Shown: piece after piece, positions 25,995-33,964 of the stretch
Layout: each line of letters opens with the position of its first letter
How positions within the stretch are numbered: the stretch's first letter is position 1
NCBI GenBank assembly: GCA_002426795.1
Contig: DINQ01000010.1
Span: forward strand, 62,001 to 126,000
Direction of reading: 5' to 3'
Source: Bacteroidales bacterium UBA5536
GTDB taxonomy: Bacteria; Bacteroidota; Bacteroidia; Bacteroidales; F082
DNA: 64,000 nucleotides
Program-made: the position numbers and the translations under genes
The notes under the pieces: generated by a model
What the model was told of the DNA's origin: nothing
Database searches by the model: none
Seen by the model: only the letters and a program-made list of their open reading frames with translations

Positions 25995-28190
25995 ATGAAG
26001 CTTATCTGTATCGGAAATTATCCACCCCGACAATGTGGAATCGCGACTTTTACGGAAAATTTATTGTCTGCCATTGAAACTGCAAATATTGTCACTGACG
26101 AAACTCTGGAGATCGAAGTTGTGGCAATGAATGACCGTGATCAGCAATATTCATATCCTGAAATGGTGAAACACACCATTCCCGATCAGGATAAGGCATC
26201 GTATGTGGCAATGGCTCAAACGATTAACCAGTCGGGAGCCGATGTGTGCCTGTTACAACACGAATTTGGGATTTTTGGTGGCGATAGCGGCTTGTTGCTG
26301 TTGTCGTTGTTGCGGAGGCTGGAGGTGCCTTTGGTCGTTACCATGCATACTGTTTTGGAGAAACCCAATTTTCATCAAAGAGAGGTGCTCATGCGCATTG
26401 GACAATACGCCCGGAGTGTAGTGGTGATGAATCCATTGGCAATTGAATTTCTGACGGATATTTATCAGATTCCCCGCGAACGTATTGCACTGATAGAGCA
26501 TGGTGTTCCAGATTTCAAACAGGCTGAGTCAAAACTCTTGCCAAGACCCGATGCCTGGAAAAACCGTGTTGTCATGCTTACTTTTGGCTTAATTGGCCGA
26601 AGCAAGGGCATCGAAACCGTAATCAGGGCTATGCCTGAGCTGGTGAAAGAATCGCCCCAACTACTCTATGTTGTGCTAGGCAAAACACACCCAAATATTG
26701 TGAAAAGCCAGGGCGAGGAATACCGCCAAAGCCTTGAAAGAATGGTGGAAGAATATGGTCTGAGCGGGCATGTTCTGTTTATCAACGAATATGTGGATGA
26801 GTTGGAATTGATGTCGTATCTGAAACAGGCCGACATCTATGTAACACCCTACTGGAACAAAGCCCAGATAACCAGCGGGACATTAAGCTACGCAGTGGCA
26901 GCCGGTTGTGCTGTCATTTCAACCCCCTATTGGCATGCCGAATCGCTTTTGGGAGAAGGAAGGGGTTTGTTTTTCGATTTTGGCGATTACCATCAGCTTG
27001 CAGCGCGCATTCGTCAGCTGATACAAGATCCACAGCAAATGATCCTTCTCCAACATAAAGCGGAAGCATACGGAAGAGGAATTGTTTGGTCGCAGGTTGG
27101 AGCAGCCTACCTAAGGCTTTTTTTACAGCAAAATGAAACTCCCAAGCATGAAATCAGGCCATTTAAAAGTCCGGAAGTAGAACTAACGCATTTGCTTCGC
27201 CTCACAGATTGTACCAGTGTTATCCAGCATGCACGCTCCATCGTGCCCTGGTACAAGAGCGGTTATTGTTTAGATGATGCAGCACGTGCCTTGCTGGTTG
27301 CAACCTATTGGCACCGAAAGCACAAAGACGAAGCAAGTCGCGAATTGGTTATCAGGTATTTGGCTTTTATTCAGTTGATGCTGCAAAAAGACGGGAATTT
27401 TCTCAATTACCTCTCGTACGACAAAAGTGTCAACGAACCAGATGAATCGGACGATGCTTTTGGAAGGGCTTACTGGGCTTTGGGTTATCTTATTTGGGCT
27501 GCGCCTGATGACGGTATTTTGCAGGCCGGATTGTCTCATTTCAGCTTTGCTACCCGGCGATTGTCAAAACTGCGGTATGCACGTGGATTTGCAAACAGTT
27601 TGATGGGATTGTACCATTATGTGAAACGGTATCCTGACCAGGAAAGCTATTTGTTTCTGGCAGATGAAATGGCCGAGAAATTGTGCATCCGGTTCGAACA
27701 GCACAGCCGCAAAAACTGGCAATGGTTCGAAGATTCTCTCACCTACGATAATGGACTTTTGCCCGCCGCACTCTACAAGGCTTACGAGCTTTTTGGCAAG
27801 AAGCGTTACCTGGAAATTGCGGATAAAAGCCGGGAGTTTCTCGAATCGAAATGTTTTGTGCATTCCTGGCTAAGTTTGATCGGGAACCGAAAATGGCTGC
27901 ATTTTGATGCTGATTATGAAATATTTGCACAACAGCCAATTGATGCATCAGCGATGGTGCTTCTCTATGAAAGTGCCTACAAAGCCACCAAAAAACCCAT
28001 TTATATCGAAAAAATGATGCAGTCCTACCAGTGGTTTTTTGGTGAAAACGATTTGAACATTGGCCTGTATGATACACAATCAAAAGGCTGCAACGATGGT
28101 TTGGAAGAAATGAATGTCAACATCAACCAGGGGGCTGAAAGCACTCTGGCTTTTTTGCTGGCATCACTTGTGGTGAAGGACTATGAATAG
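25995..28190 (+). CDS. GT4-family glycosyltransferase fused to a six-hairpin (alpha/alpha) domain
   Basis: This 731-aa protein probably works in the cytoplasm. Residues 1 to about 410 form a GT-B glycosyltransferase of family GT4: 'CIGNYPPRQCGIATFTENL' at the start, 'LTFGLIGRSKGIETVIRAMPEL' opening the second Rossmann domain, and 'TPYWNKAQITSGTLSYAVAAGCAVISTPYWHAESLLGEGRG' at the donor site. Residues about 425-731 have repeated helix pairs ('SGYCLDDAARALLVATYWHRKH...') like (alpha/alpha)6-barrel sugar enzymes. The frame extends upstream to 25857, but the ATG at 25995 gives the normal GT4 start. It converges with the GH130-receiver gene, 19 nt away. Confidence 0.85.
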   Translation: MKLICIGNYPPRQCGIATFTENLLSAIETANIVTDETLEIEVVAMNDRDQQYSYPEMVKHTIPDQDKASYVAMAQTINQSGADVCLLQHEFGIFGGDSGLLLLSLLRRLEVPLVVTMHTVLEKPNFHQREVLMRIGQYARSVVVMNPLAIEFLTDIYQIPRERIALIEHGVPDFKQAESKLLPRPDAWKNRVVMLTFGLIGRSKGIETVIRAMPELVKESPQLLYVVLGKTHPNIVKSQGEEYRQSLERMVEEYGLSGHVLFINEYVDELELMSYLKQADIYVTPYWNKAQITSGTLSYAVAAGCAVISTPYWHAESLLGEGRGLFFDFGDYHQLAARIRQLIQDPQQMILLQHKAEAYGRGIVWSQVGAAYLRLFLQQNETPKHEIRPFKSPEVELTHLLRLTDCTSVIQHARSIVPWYKSGYCLDDAARALLVATYWHRKHKDEASRELVIRYLAFIQLMLQKDGNFLNYLSYDKSVNEPDESDDAFGRAYWALGYLIWAAPDDGILQAGLSHFSFATRRLSKLRYARGFANSLMGLYHYVKRYPDQESYLFLADEMAEKLCIRFEQHSRKNWQWFEDSLTYDNGLLPAALYKAYELFGKKRYLEIADKSREFLESKCFVHSWLSLIGNRKWLHFDADYEIFAQQPIDASAMVLLYESAYKATKKPIYIEKMMQSYQWFFGENDLNIGLYDTQSKGCNDGLEEMNVNINQGAESTLAFLLASLVVKDYE

Positions 28191-28209
28191 TGCTGCACTC
28201 AGGCCGTAA

Positions 28210-30069
28210 TCAGGCTTTCAAGATTTTTTCGATTCGCAACAGCAACAGGTTTCGGTCAATCGGTTTCCTGATATAGTCTGCCGCACCTTGCTGCAAGCCT
28301 TTGGCTTCATCTTCGGCGCTGGTATGTCCTGAAAGAAGCACAACCGGAATGTCGATATCATTGTCTTTCACATACTCCAACAGCTGATATCCATCGAAAT
28401 TAGGCATGGCAATATCCGACAAAATCAGGTCGAATTTTTCGCGTGCAATTTTCATGAGTGCGATGATACCATCGGGTGCGATTTCCACTTCATAATTTTC
28501 AGCTTTGAGGATGCTGGCAATCACCTTCTGGTAAATCACTTCGTCTTCAACCACGAGCACCCTGCCCTTCGATTGGGTAACGCCCTGGCGACCCAGTTTC
28601 ATGTCAGAAGGCAACAGGTTGGTCAGCAACTCCTTAATTGGCACTGTGGCATAGGTTGAAGCAGTATCAGACATGGCATACGGAATCACCAGTTGGTCGT
28701 TGTGCAGGATGGAACCGCATGAATATACCACATTGGGCACATAACCTTCGCGCTCTTCTTCGTTTGGCGAAAGCAGAGGCTCGTTGAGTTGACCAATCAC
28801 GATGCGTGGGTCGTCGAGGTCGAGCAGCATGGCGCCGAGAACATATTTACGCATGGGGCCAACACCATGTGTAATGACAAGCCAGCCATATTCTGTTTCA
28901 ATGGGCGAGCCGCAGTTGCCCACCTGGATAAATTCCCACGGGAATTTGGGGCCTTGCAGTATTTCCGCCTCATGCCAGCGGTTGATGTCGTCAGAGAACA
29001 TGATGTAATTGTTGACTCCATCAATACGTCCCAGCATCACATATTTACCTTTTATTTTTCGGGGAAAGAGCGCCATACCTTTATTCTGGGCGTTTTCACC
29101 ATGAATAGGCATGATGCGGAAACTGTAGAAATCTTTGGTTTCGACAAGCTTCGGCATGATGCTGTGGCCGTTGTAAGCTGTGTAAGTTGCGTAATATCTG
29201 ACGCGTCCGTCATCATCGGTAAACTTTACAAAACGTGCATCTTCAATGCCGTTACTTTCAGCGGCTGCAATAGGGAAAATAACCCGGTCGGAAATGCCCG
29301 TATCGAGCGAAAATGAAATTTCGTAGTGCGAGTCGCCAAGCCAGCTGATGGTTTGCAGCACTTTTTGCTGGGCGTTGTTGGGTTGTTTTTCTCTTTTTGT
29401 TTCCTCAATGGCCCGATAGAGTTCGTTGTAGTCGAATTCGTCGCGCAGTTTGTCCATGGTATATTTCACCATTTCGTCTTCGGCATGCATCTCATGGAGC
29501 TTGCTGCAAAAATCTGCCTTTCTATAAATGTAGTTTTTGATTGCGGCAGCCTCATCTATTAGCCTGCCGGTAGGAGTTAGGGTGAGGTTGTCCTCGCTGT
29601 CGAGCACACCTCCGCGGAAAACGATGCTCGAAATGTGTCCTTCACCTGTCGCCCTGAAGCTGATGATCACGCGTTTCTGGCCTTCCATCAGGCCGGTCTG
29701 ATCCGGATCTTCAACCATGGATGGATTGAAAAAAGCAGCCGATTCAATGGAATATTCCGAAGTAAAATAGGCGCCAATAAGCAATTGCTTGTGCTCGCTG
29801 ATCTGTTTCAGGTCACCGTTGCGCCCGTTCATGATCTCGCTAACACGTTCGAAATGGCGTTGAAACACTTTTGAGATATTGCGGTGGCGTGATGAAAAGT
29901 CGCGCAAGGCTTGATTCAGACTCAGTCTGGCGGCTTCCTGTGGCATATCAATCACACGATCGATGATCGATTTAACTCGGGTTTCGGGCCCGGGAAAGAA
30001 AAATCTGGCAATAACTCTTTTGGGGTCACTTTTGAACCTGATCGGACTTCTTGAAACTTTTGTACTCAT
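28210..30069 (-). CDS. GH130-like glycoside phosphorylase/hydrolase fused to a response-regulator receiver domain
   Basis: This 619-aa protein has two parts. Residues about 1-490 belong to the GH130 five-bladed propeller group (mannoside phosphorylases and hydrolases): GIEDARF at 274-280, 'YYATYTAYNG', 'GRIDGVNNYIMFSDDINRWHEA' and 'IQVGNCGSPIETEYGWLVITHGVGPMRKY'. A 200-residue N-terminal extension precedes the core. Residues about 500-619 are a complete CheY-like receiver with acidic E508/D509, phospho-acceptor D552 in 'LILSDIAMPNFDG', Ser580 and K602 in RKPID. No signal peptide is present, so it is cytoplasmic. The domain order suggests that phosphorylation could control the enzyme. It follows the GNAT-nitrilase gene by 54 nt. 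Confidence 0.88.
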   Translation of the reverse strand: MSTKVSRSPIRFKSDPKRVIARFFFPGPETRVKSIIDRVIDMPQEAARLSLNQALRDFSSRHRNISKVFQRHFERVSEIMNGRNGDLKQISEHKQLLIGAYFTSEYSIESAAFFNPSMVEDPDQTGLMEGQKRVIISFRATGEGHISSIVFRGGVLDSEDNLTLTPTGRLIDEAAAIKNYIYRKADFCSKLHEMHAEDEMVKYTMDKLRDEFDYNELYRAIEETKREKQPNNAQQKVLQTISWLGDSHYEISFSLDTGISDRVIFPIAAAESNGIEDARFVKFTDDDGRVRYYATYTAYNGHSIMPKLVETKDFYSFRIMPIHGENAQNKGMALFPRKIKGKYVMLGRIDGVNNYIMFSDDINRWHEAEILQGPKFPWEFIQVGNCGSPIETEYGWLVITHGVGPMRKYVLGAMLLDLDDPRIVIGQLNEPLLSPNEEEREGYVPNVVYSCGSILHNDQLVIPYAMSDTASTYATVPIKELLTNLLPSDMKLGRQGVTQSKGRVLVVEDEVIYQKVIASILKAENYEVEIAPDGIIALMKIAREKFDLILSDIAMPNFDGYQLLEYVKDNDIDIPVVLLSGHTSAEDEAKGLQQGAADYIRKPIDRNLLLLRIEKILKA

Positions 30070-30092
30070 AACAGCAGTTGTTTTGTGCTGTT
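30070..30092. repeat. Inverted repeat directly upstream of the GH130-receiver start
   Basis: AACAGCA (30070-30076) and TGCTGTT (30086-30092) form a perfect 7-bp inverted repeat with a 9-nt spacer, touching the start codon on the - strand. It could be an operator or could hide the ribosome-binding region. Confidence 0.45.
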
Positions 30093-30123
30093 AAAGTTCG
30101 AGAAAATTATTCGATTAAAAAAA

Positions 30124-31659
30124 TCAAGCTTTTATTCCATTTGGAGTTACAATTTTGTAGAGATCTTTTCTGCGATCGGTCAAATTTCTGACGGATCCGA
30201 AACTGTGCAATTCTTTCAGCAAATCGAGGTCGACATCCACAATCAAAGTCATTTCATTATTGGGTGTAGCTTCTGCTTTGATGCCATTTGTCGGGAAGGC
30301 AAAATCGGATGGTGTGAAAACGGCCGATTGCGCAAACTGAATATCCATGTTATTCACTTTGGGCAGGTTGCCAACACTTCCGGCTATGGCAACGTAACAC
30401 TCATTTTCAATGGCACGTGCCATGGCGCAGTTGCGCACACGGATGTATCCGTTCTGGGTGTCGGTAAGGAAGGGGATGAAAAGGATTTGCATGCCCTGGT
30501 CGGCCAGTATTCTTGAAAGTTCGGGGAACTCTACATCATAACAAATGAGAATGCCAACCTTTCCACTGTCGGTATCAAAAACCTTGAGCTGATTTCCGCC
30601 CTGCATGCCCCAGGCACTCGACTCGGTAGGTGTGATATGCAATTTTTCATAGCGTTCCCAAGTGCCATCGCGTCGACATAAAAAGCCTACATTCAGCAGC
30701 TTGTCGCCTTCTATCATGGGCATACTGCCTGTAATAATATTGATGTTGTAACTGATGGCATATTCAACAAAACGTTTGCGCAGCGGCTCGGTATATTCGG
30801 CCAGTTTGCGGATGGCGTCCGCTTCTGATAGGTGGTTATAGGCTGCCATCAAGGGAGCGTTGAAAAACTCTGGGAAGAGCGCAAAATTACTTTTGTAGTC
30901 ACTTACGGCATCCACAAAAAATTCAATCTGTTCAAACAGACTTTCGATATTTACGAATTGCCGCATCTGCCACTGAACCAATCCTAATCTGACTACTGGT
31001 TTTTGACCCTTAAATAGTTGATTTTTTGGTTCGTAGAAGATGTTATTCCACTCGATGAGTGTGGCGTATTCCAGTGACGACTGATCGCCAGTAAGGTAGC
31101 CTTTTAAGACTTTTTTTACGTGAAAATCGTTGGCCAGCTGAAACGAAAGTGTTGGGTCGTACAACTCGCGCATTTTCACCTTGGTGAGGTAATCTTTTGG
31201 GCTCAGTTTGTCGGCGTGCTTGTTGTAGTTAGGGATGCGGCCACCTGCCATGATCGATTTTAGGTTCAGCTTTTCGCACAATTCCTTGCGTGCATCATAC
31301 AAGCGTCGACCCAATCGCATATCGCGGTAGTTAGGATGCACAAACACATCAATGCCGTACAACACATCGCCATCGTCGTCATGCGTTGAGAACGTAAAAT
31401 CGCCGGTTATTTGATTATAAGTGTGGTCGTCGCCAATTTTGTCATAGTCCACTATGATCGAAAGGGCGCTTCCGGCTACCTTGCCATTCACAAAGGCGCC
31501 AATTTGTCCTTCCGGAAATATTTCGAGTAGTTTTTTGATCTGATGTTCTGGCCAGTAAGCGTCTTCCCAGTCGGAATAGGCTTCAATCATTGAGTTTTTT
31601 AAGTCGCGGTAGTCTTCGATCCGCAAATTGCGGATTTCGATTTTGACATTTTTATCCAT
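30124..31659 (-). CDS. Bifunctional GNAT acetyltransferase / carbon-nitrogen hydrolase (nitrilase) protein
   Basis: This 511-aa cytoplasmic protein has an N-terminal GNAT domain (about residues 5-200, with 'GIDVFVHPNYRDMRLGRRLYDARKELCE' as the acetyl-CoA loop) and a C-terminal nitrilase-superfamily amidohydrolase (about 220-505). The catalytic triad is visible as E264 (LFPEFF), K339 (YEKLHI) and C373 (LICYDVEFPE). Fused proteins of this type are widespread in Bacteroidota, but the substrate is not known to me. It has a strong promoter and is followed by the GH130-receiver gene, so a link to nitrogen-containing sugars or glycan metabolism is possible. Confidence 0.9.
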   Translation of the reverse strand: MDKNVKIEIRNLRIEDYRDLKNSMIEAYSDWEDAYWPEHQIKKLLEIFPEGQIGAFVNGKVAGSALSIIVDYDKIGDDHTYNQITGDFTFSTHDDDGDVLYGIDVFVHPNYRDMRLGRRLYDARKELCEKLNLKSIMAGGRIPNYNKHADKLSPKDYLTKVKMRELYDPTLSFQLANDFHVKKVLKGYLTGDQSSLEYATLIEWNNIFYEPKNQLFKGQKPVVRLGLVQWQMRQFVNIESLFEQIEFFVDAVSDYKSNFALFPEFFNAPLMAAYNHLSEADAIRKLAEYTEPLRKRFVEYAISYNINIITGSMPMIEGDKLLNVGFLCRRDGTWERYEKLHITPTESSAWGMQGGNQLKVFDTDSGKVGILICYDVEFPELSRILADQGMQILFIPFLTDTQNGYIRVRNCAMARAIENECYVAIAGSVGNLPKVNNMDIQFAQSAVFTPSDFAFPTNGIKAEATPNNEMTLIVDVDLDLLKELHSFGSVRNLTDRRKDLYKIVTPNGIKA

Positions 31660-31693
31660 AAACTAGTTTTGAAATACTGAGGTAATTGATACA

Positions 31694-31725
31694 CAAAAGT
31701 ACGGATTTAGCAGGATATCTGCAAA
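31694..31725 (-). promoter_or_regulatory. Promoter of the GNAT-nitrilase / GH130 operon
   Basis: On the - strand TTTG (31725-31722), a 20-nt spacer and TACTTTTG (31701-31694) match the Bacteroidota consensus. Transcription would start near 31689, leaving a leader of about 30 nt. Confidence 0.75.
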
Positions 31726-31750
31726 TGTAGAGCTTGCTGTACCAATGGAA

Positions 31751-31778
31751 AAAGTCTGGCCAATCGTGACCAGACTTT
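31751..31778 (-). terminator. Intrinsic terminator of the padR-PspC operon
   Basis: AAAGTCTGG (31751-31759) and CCAGACTTT (31770-31778) form a perfect 9-bp stem with a 10-nt loop. Read on the - strand it runs into five T residues. It lies 26 nt after the PspC gene stop. Confidence 0.85.
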
Positions 31779-31804
31779 ATATATGAGTAATTGTTAATGT
31801 GAAT

Positions 31805-33403
31805 TTAATTGGTGGCAGAAGCTTCTTCAAGCCCGTTTTCAGTCATCACCATTACTTTGCCGGCATAACGGCGCAATTGCCAATAGCCTTTTCTTTTCAT
31901 ATGCGAAAGTTGTTGACTGTCAGTATTAAAGACGATTTTTTGACCAACCGGAACGGACAAAATAATACGTAGGCGTTGGGCACGCAGCTTTTCGGCCATA
32001 CTGAAACTGTATGCCCCCGGCAATTGCAGCATGCTGTCGCTGAGCGCTATATCAAATTTAATATCACGTGTCCGCTGATCGGCTTCATCCAGATACCGCC
32101 CACGCGCAAAACCATTCACCCTCAGTTTAATGTATTGATCGGTTGACTTTTCAATCACAAAATCGGGTTGAGAATAAATAAGAGAATCTTTTTCGTTAAC
32201 CGTCACCAAAACATCATCGTCCAATGAGTATTGGACGACATTTCTGTCGAATCCAAAAGGCTGTTCACCAACACTGATGGTGAACGCTTTGTCGGGATTG
32301 GTTATAACTTTGTTGTTTTCGAGTTCGTTGGTTGCAGCAAACCTGAAATCGAGGAAGGTACTGACGCCAATACCAATCGCGACTACCAGACTTGCAAACC
32401 ATATAGTAAGTGCTACCAGACTAAAGTGCTGAATTCGAAACCTGAAGGCAGTAATCAAGCGCAAACCCAAATATACAAGCAGGGCCAGCGGCACTATGGC
32501 CAGCAGCGAGATGGCTACTACCGCAATGGATGCAGTTGAGGGAGAGGCAAAGAACAGTCCGGATAAGCCACTGAGAGAGAAATTAATCATCTCGGTGCCA
32601 TCAATTAACGTAAAACCTTGTAAGCCAATTGCTCCGGCCAACAGTGTCAAAATCATTCCCAGGCCAGTGATCAACAAAATAAAGCCGACAAAAACTCCAA
32701 CCACAATCAGGGCTACGCGCAGTAAGGAAGCGATGGCTTTTAGCAGTTGCTCGAAGGCGCTAGGTTGATCCGGTGCTTTTTTTTTAAAACTTTCGCGGGC
32801 ACTGCTGGCATATTCATTGAACTTGCCTTTAACGCCTTCAAATTCATCTTTGATGGATTTTTCAATGTTGGAAATATTTACGGGTTCACCCCGCATCTGA
32901 AGTTTTTCGGCTGTTGTAATGGCTTCGGGAAGGACGATCCACAAGACAATATAGATAAGCAAACCAGCTCCTCCAACCAAAAGCGATAAGGCGAACAGCA
33001 ACCTGATCCAAACAGTATCGATGTGCAGATAAGCACCCAACCCTGCTGCAACACCGGCAATTTTCTTGTTTTCGGGATCGCGAAACAACCGCTTGGGAGT
33101 GCTTGTGTATGTGGTTTTTTCTTTGGGAGGTTCTTCGCCTTCTTGGTCCATTTCGGCTGGTTGCCCAAGCAATTCGATCACTTCGCTTGCATCTTTTATC
33201 GTAATTACCTGCTTGGCATCACTGATGCGCTCCTGCAACAATTCAGCAATCCGACTTTCAATGTCGGTGATGATTTCGTCGCTGCCTTCCGCATTACTGA
33301 AATGTCTTTTCAGTCTTTCCAGGTAGTTGTTGAGGTGGTCGAAGGCATCTTCCTCAATGTGGAAAATAATACCGCTAATATTGATGGTGAATGTTTTTTT
33401 CAT
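31805..33403 (-). CDS. PspC-domain membrane protein
   Basis: This 532-aa protein has an N-terminal soluble region (about residues 1-95, starting 'KKTFTINISGIIFHIEEDAFDHLNNYLERLK'). A PspC domain follows at about 105-165 ('KRLFRDPENKKIAGVAAGLGAYLHIDTVWIRLLFALSLL...'), then several hydrophobic segments (about 135-345) and a large C-terminal extracytoplasmic beta-rich domain (about 355-520). PspC domains belong to envelope-stress responses. Pairing with a PadR repressor 4 nt upstream is a recurrent arrangement in Bacteroidota, so it probably reports or responds to envelope stress. Confidence 0.87.
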   Translation of the reverse strand: MKKTFTINISGIIFHIEEDAFDHLNNYLERLKRHFSNAEGSDEIITDIESRIAELLQERISDAKQVITIKDASEVIELLGQPAEMDQEGEEPPKEKTTYTSTPKRLFRDPENKKIAGVAAGLGAYLHIDTVWIRLLFALSLLVGGAGLLIYIVLWIVLPEAITTAEKLQMRGEPVNISNIEKSIKDEFEGVKGKFNEYASSARESFKKKAPDQPSAFEQLLKAIASLLRVALIVVGVFVGFILLITGLGMILTLLAGAIGLQGFTLIDGTEMINFSLSGLSGLFFASPSTASIAVVAISLLAIVPLALLVYLGLRLITAFRFRIQHFSLVALTIWFASLVVAIGIGVSTFLDFRFAATNELENNKVITNPDKAFTISVGEQPFGFDRNVVQYSLDDDVLVTVNEKDSLIYSQPDFVIEKSTDQYIKLRVNGFARGRYLDEADQRTRDIKFDIALSDSMLQLPGAYSFSMAEKLRAQRLRIILSVPVGQKIVFNTDSQQLSHMKRKGYWQLRRYAGKVMVMTENGLEEASATN

Positions 33404-33407
33404 GGTT

Positions 33408-33761
33408 TTATTTCTCCTGATTTTCTTCTTGTTTTTTTTGAATAATCATACCTACTGCTTCAACCAGCGATTGCCAGCCTAGCAGCAGTTCATGCAGCAG
33501 TTGGTTACCTGTGTCGGTCACCTTGTAGTATTTTCGTGGCGGGCCCGATTTTGATTCTTCCCACCGGTAGCTGAGCAGACCGTCATTCTTGAGGCGGGTC
33601 AGCAGGGGATAGAGTGTGCCTTCAACTACGATGAGTTGCGCATGCTTTAGTTCAGATAAAATATCTGATGCATACACCTCATCACGCTGAGCAATGATGG
33701 AGAGTATGCACAACTCGAGCACACCTTTCCGCATCTGTGATATATTTTTTTCTGTATTCAT
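33408..33761 (-). CDS. PadR-family transcriptional regulator
   Basis: This 117-aa winged-helix repressor shows 'MRKGVLELCILSIIAQRDEVYASDILSELKHAQLIVVEGTLYPLLTRLKNDGLLSYRWEESKSGPPRKYYKVTDTG', the full PadR signature, followed by one C-terminal helix of the short (subfamily 2) kind. The frame opens further upstream at 33779, but that start would overlap the -7 box, so the ATG at 33761 is taken. A palindromic operator overlaps its promoter, which points to autoregulation together with the PspC gene. Confidence 0.92.
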   Translation of the reverse strand: MNTEKNISQMRKGVLELCILSIIAQRDEVYASDILSELKHAQLIVVEGTLYPLLTRLKNDGLLSYRWEESKSGPPRKYYKVTDTGNQLLHELLLGWQSLVEAVGMIIQKKQEENQEK

Positions 33762-33765
33762 GCAG

Positions 33766-33804
33766 CAAATATATAACATAATTTAGAACTATGCAATACA
33801 TAGT
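33766..33804 (-). promoter_or_regulatory. padR promoter with overlapping palindromic operator
   Basis: On the - strand TTG (33796-33794), a 20-nt spacer and TATATTTG (33773-33766) form a Bacteroidota promoter. ACTATG (33788-33793) and CATAGT (33799-33804) form a perfect 6-bp inverted repeat with a 5-nt spacer lying exactly over the -33 element. The transcription start falls at or within a few bases of the ATG, so the mRNA may be almost leaderless. Confidence 0.7.
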
Positions 33805-33964
33805 ACCAAAATAAAATCATTACAATCTAATACAAGGTAATAAAGTATTTGATATTGAGTAATATAGTAAAACAGAAAAGAGAAAATATTTTTTGTAGAA
33901 CACAAAAAAAATCGAAAAGAGATGAGCTGAAAGGGTAAAAAGATGGTTTTTCTGATGTGTTTAC

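Noticed and set aside
28789..29316. 175-codon frame on the + strand
   Set aside because: Lies wholly opposite the GH130 domain, which is clearly coding.
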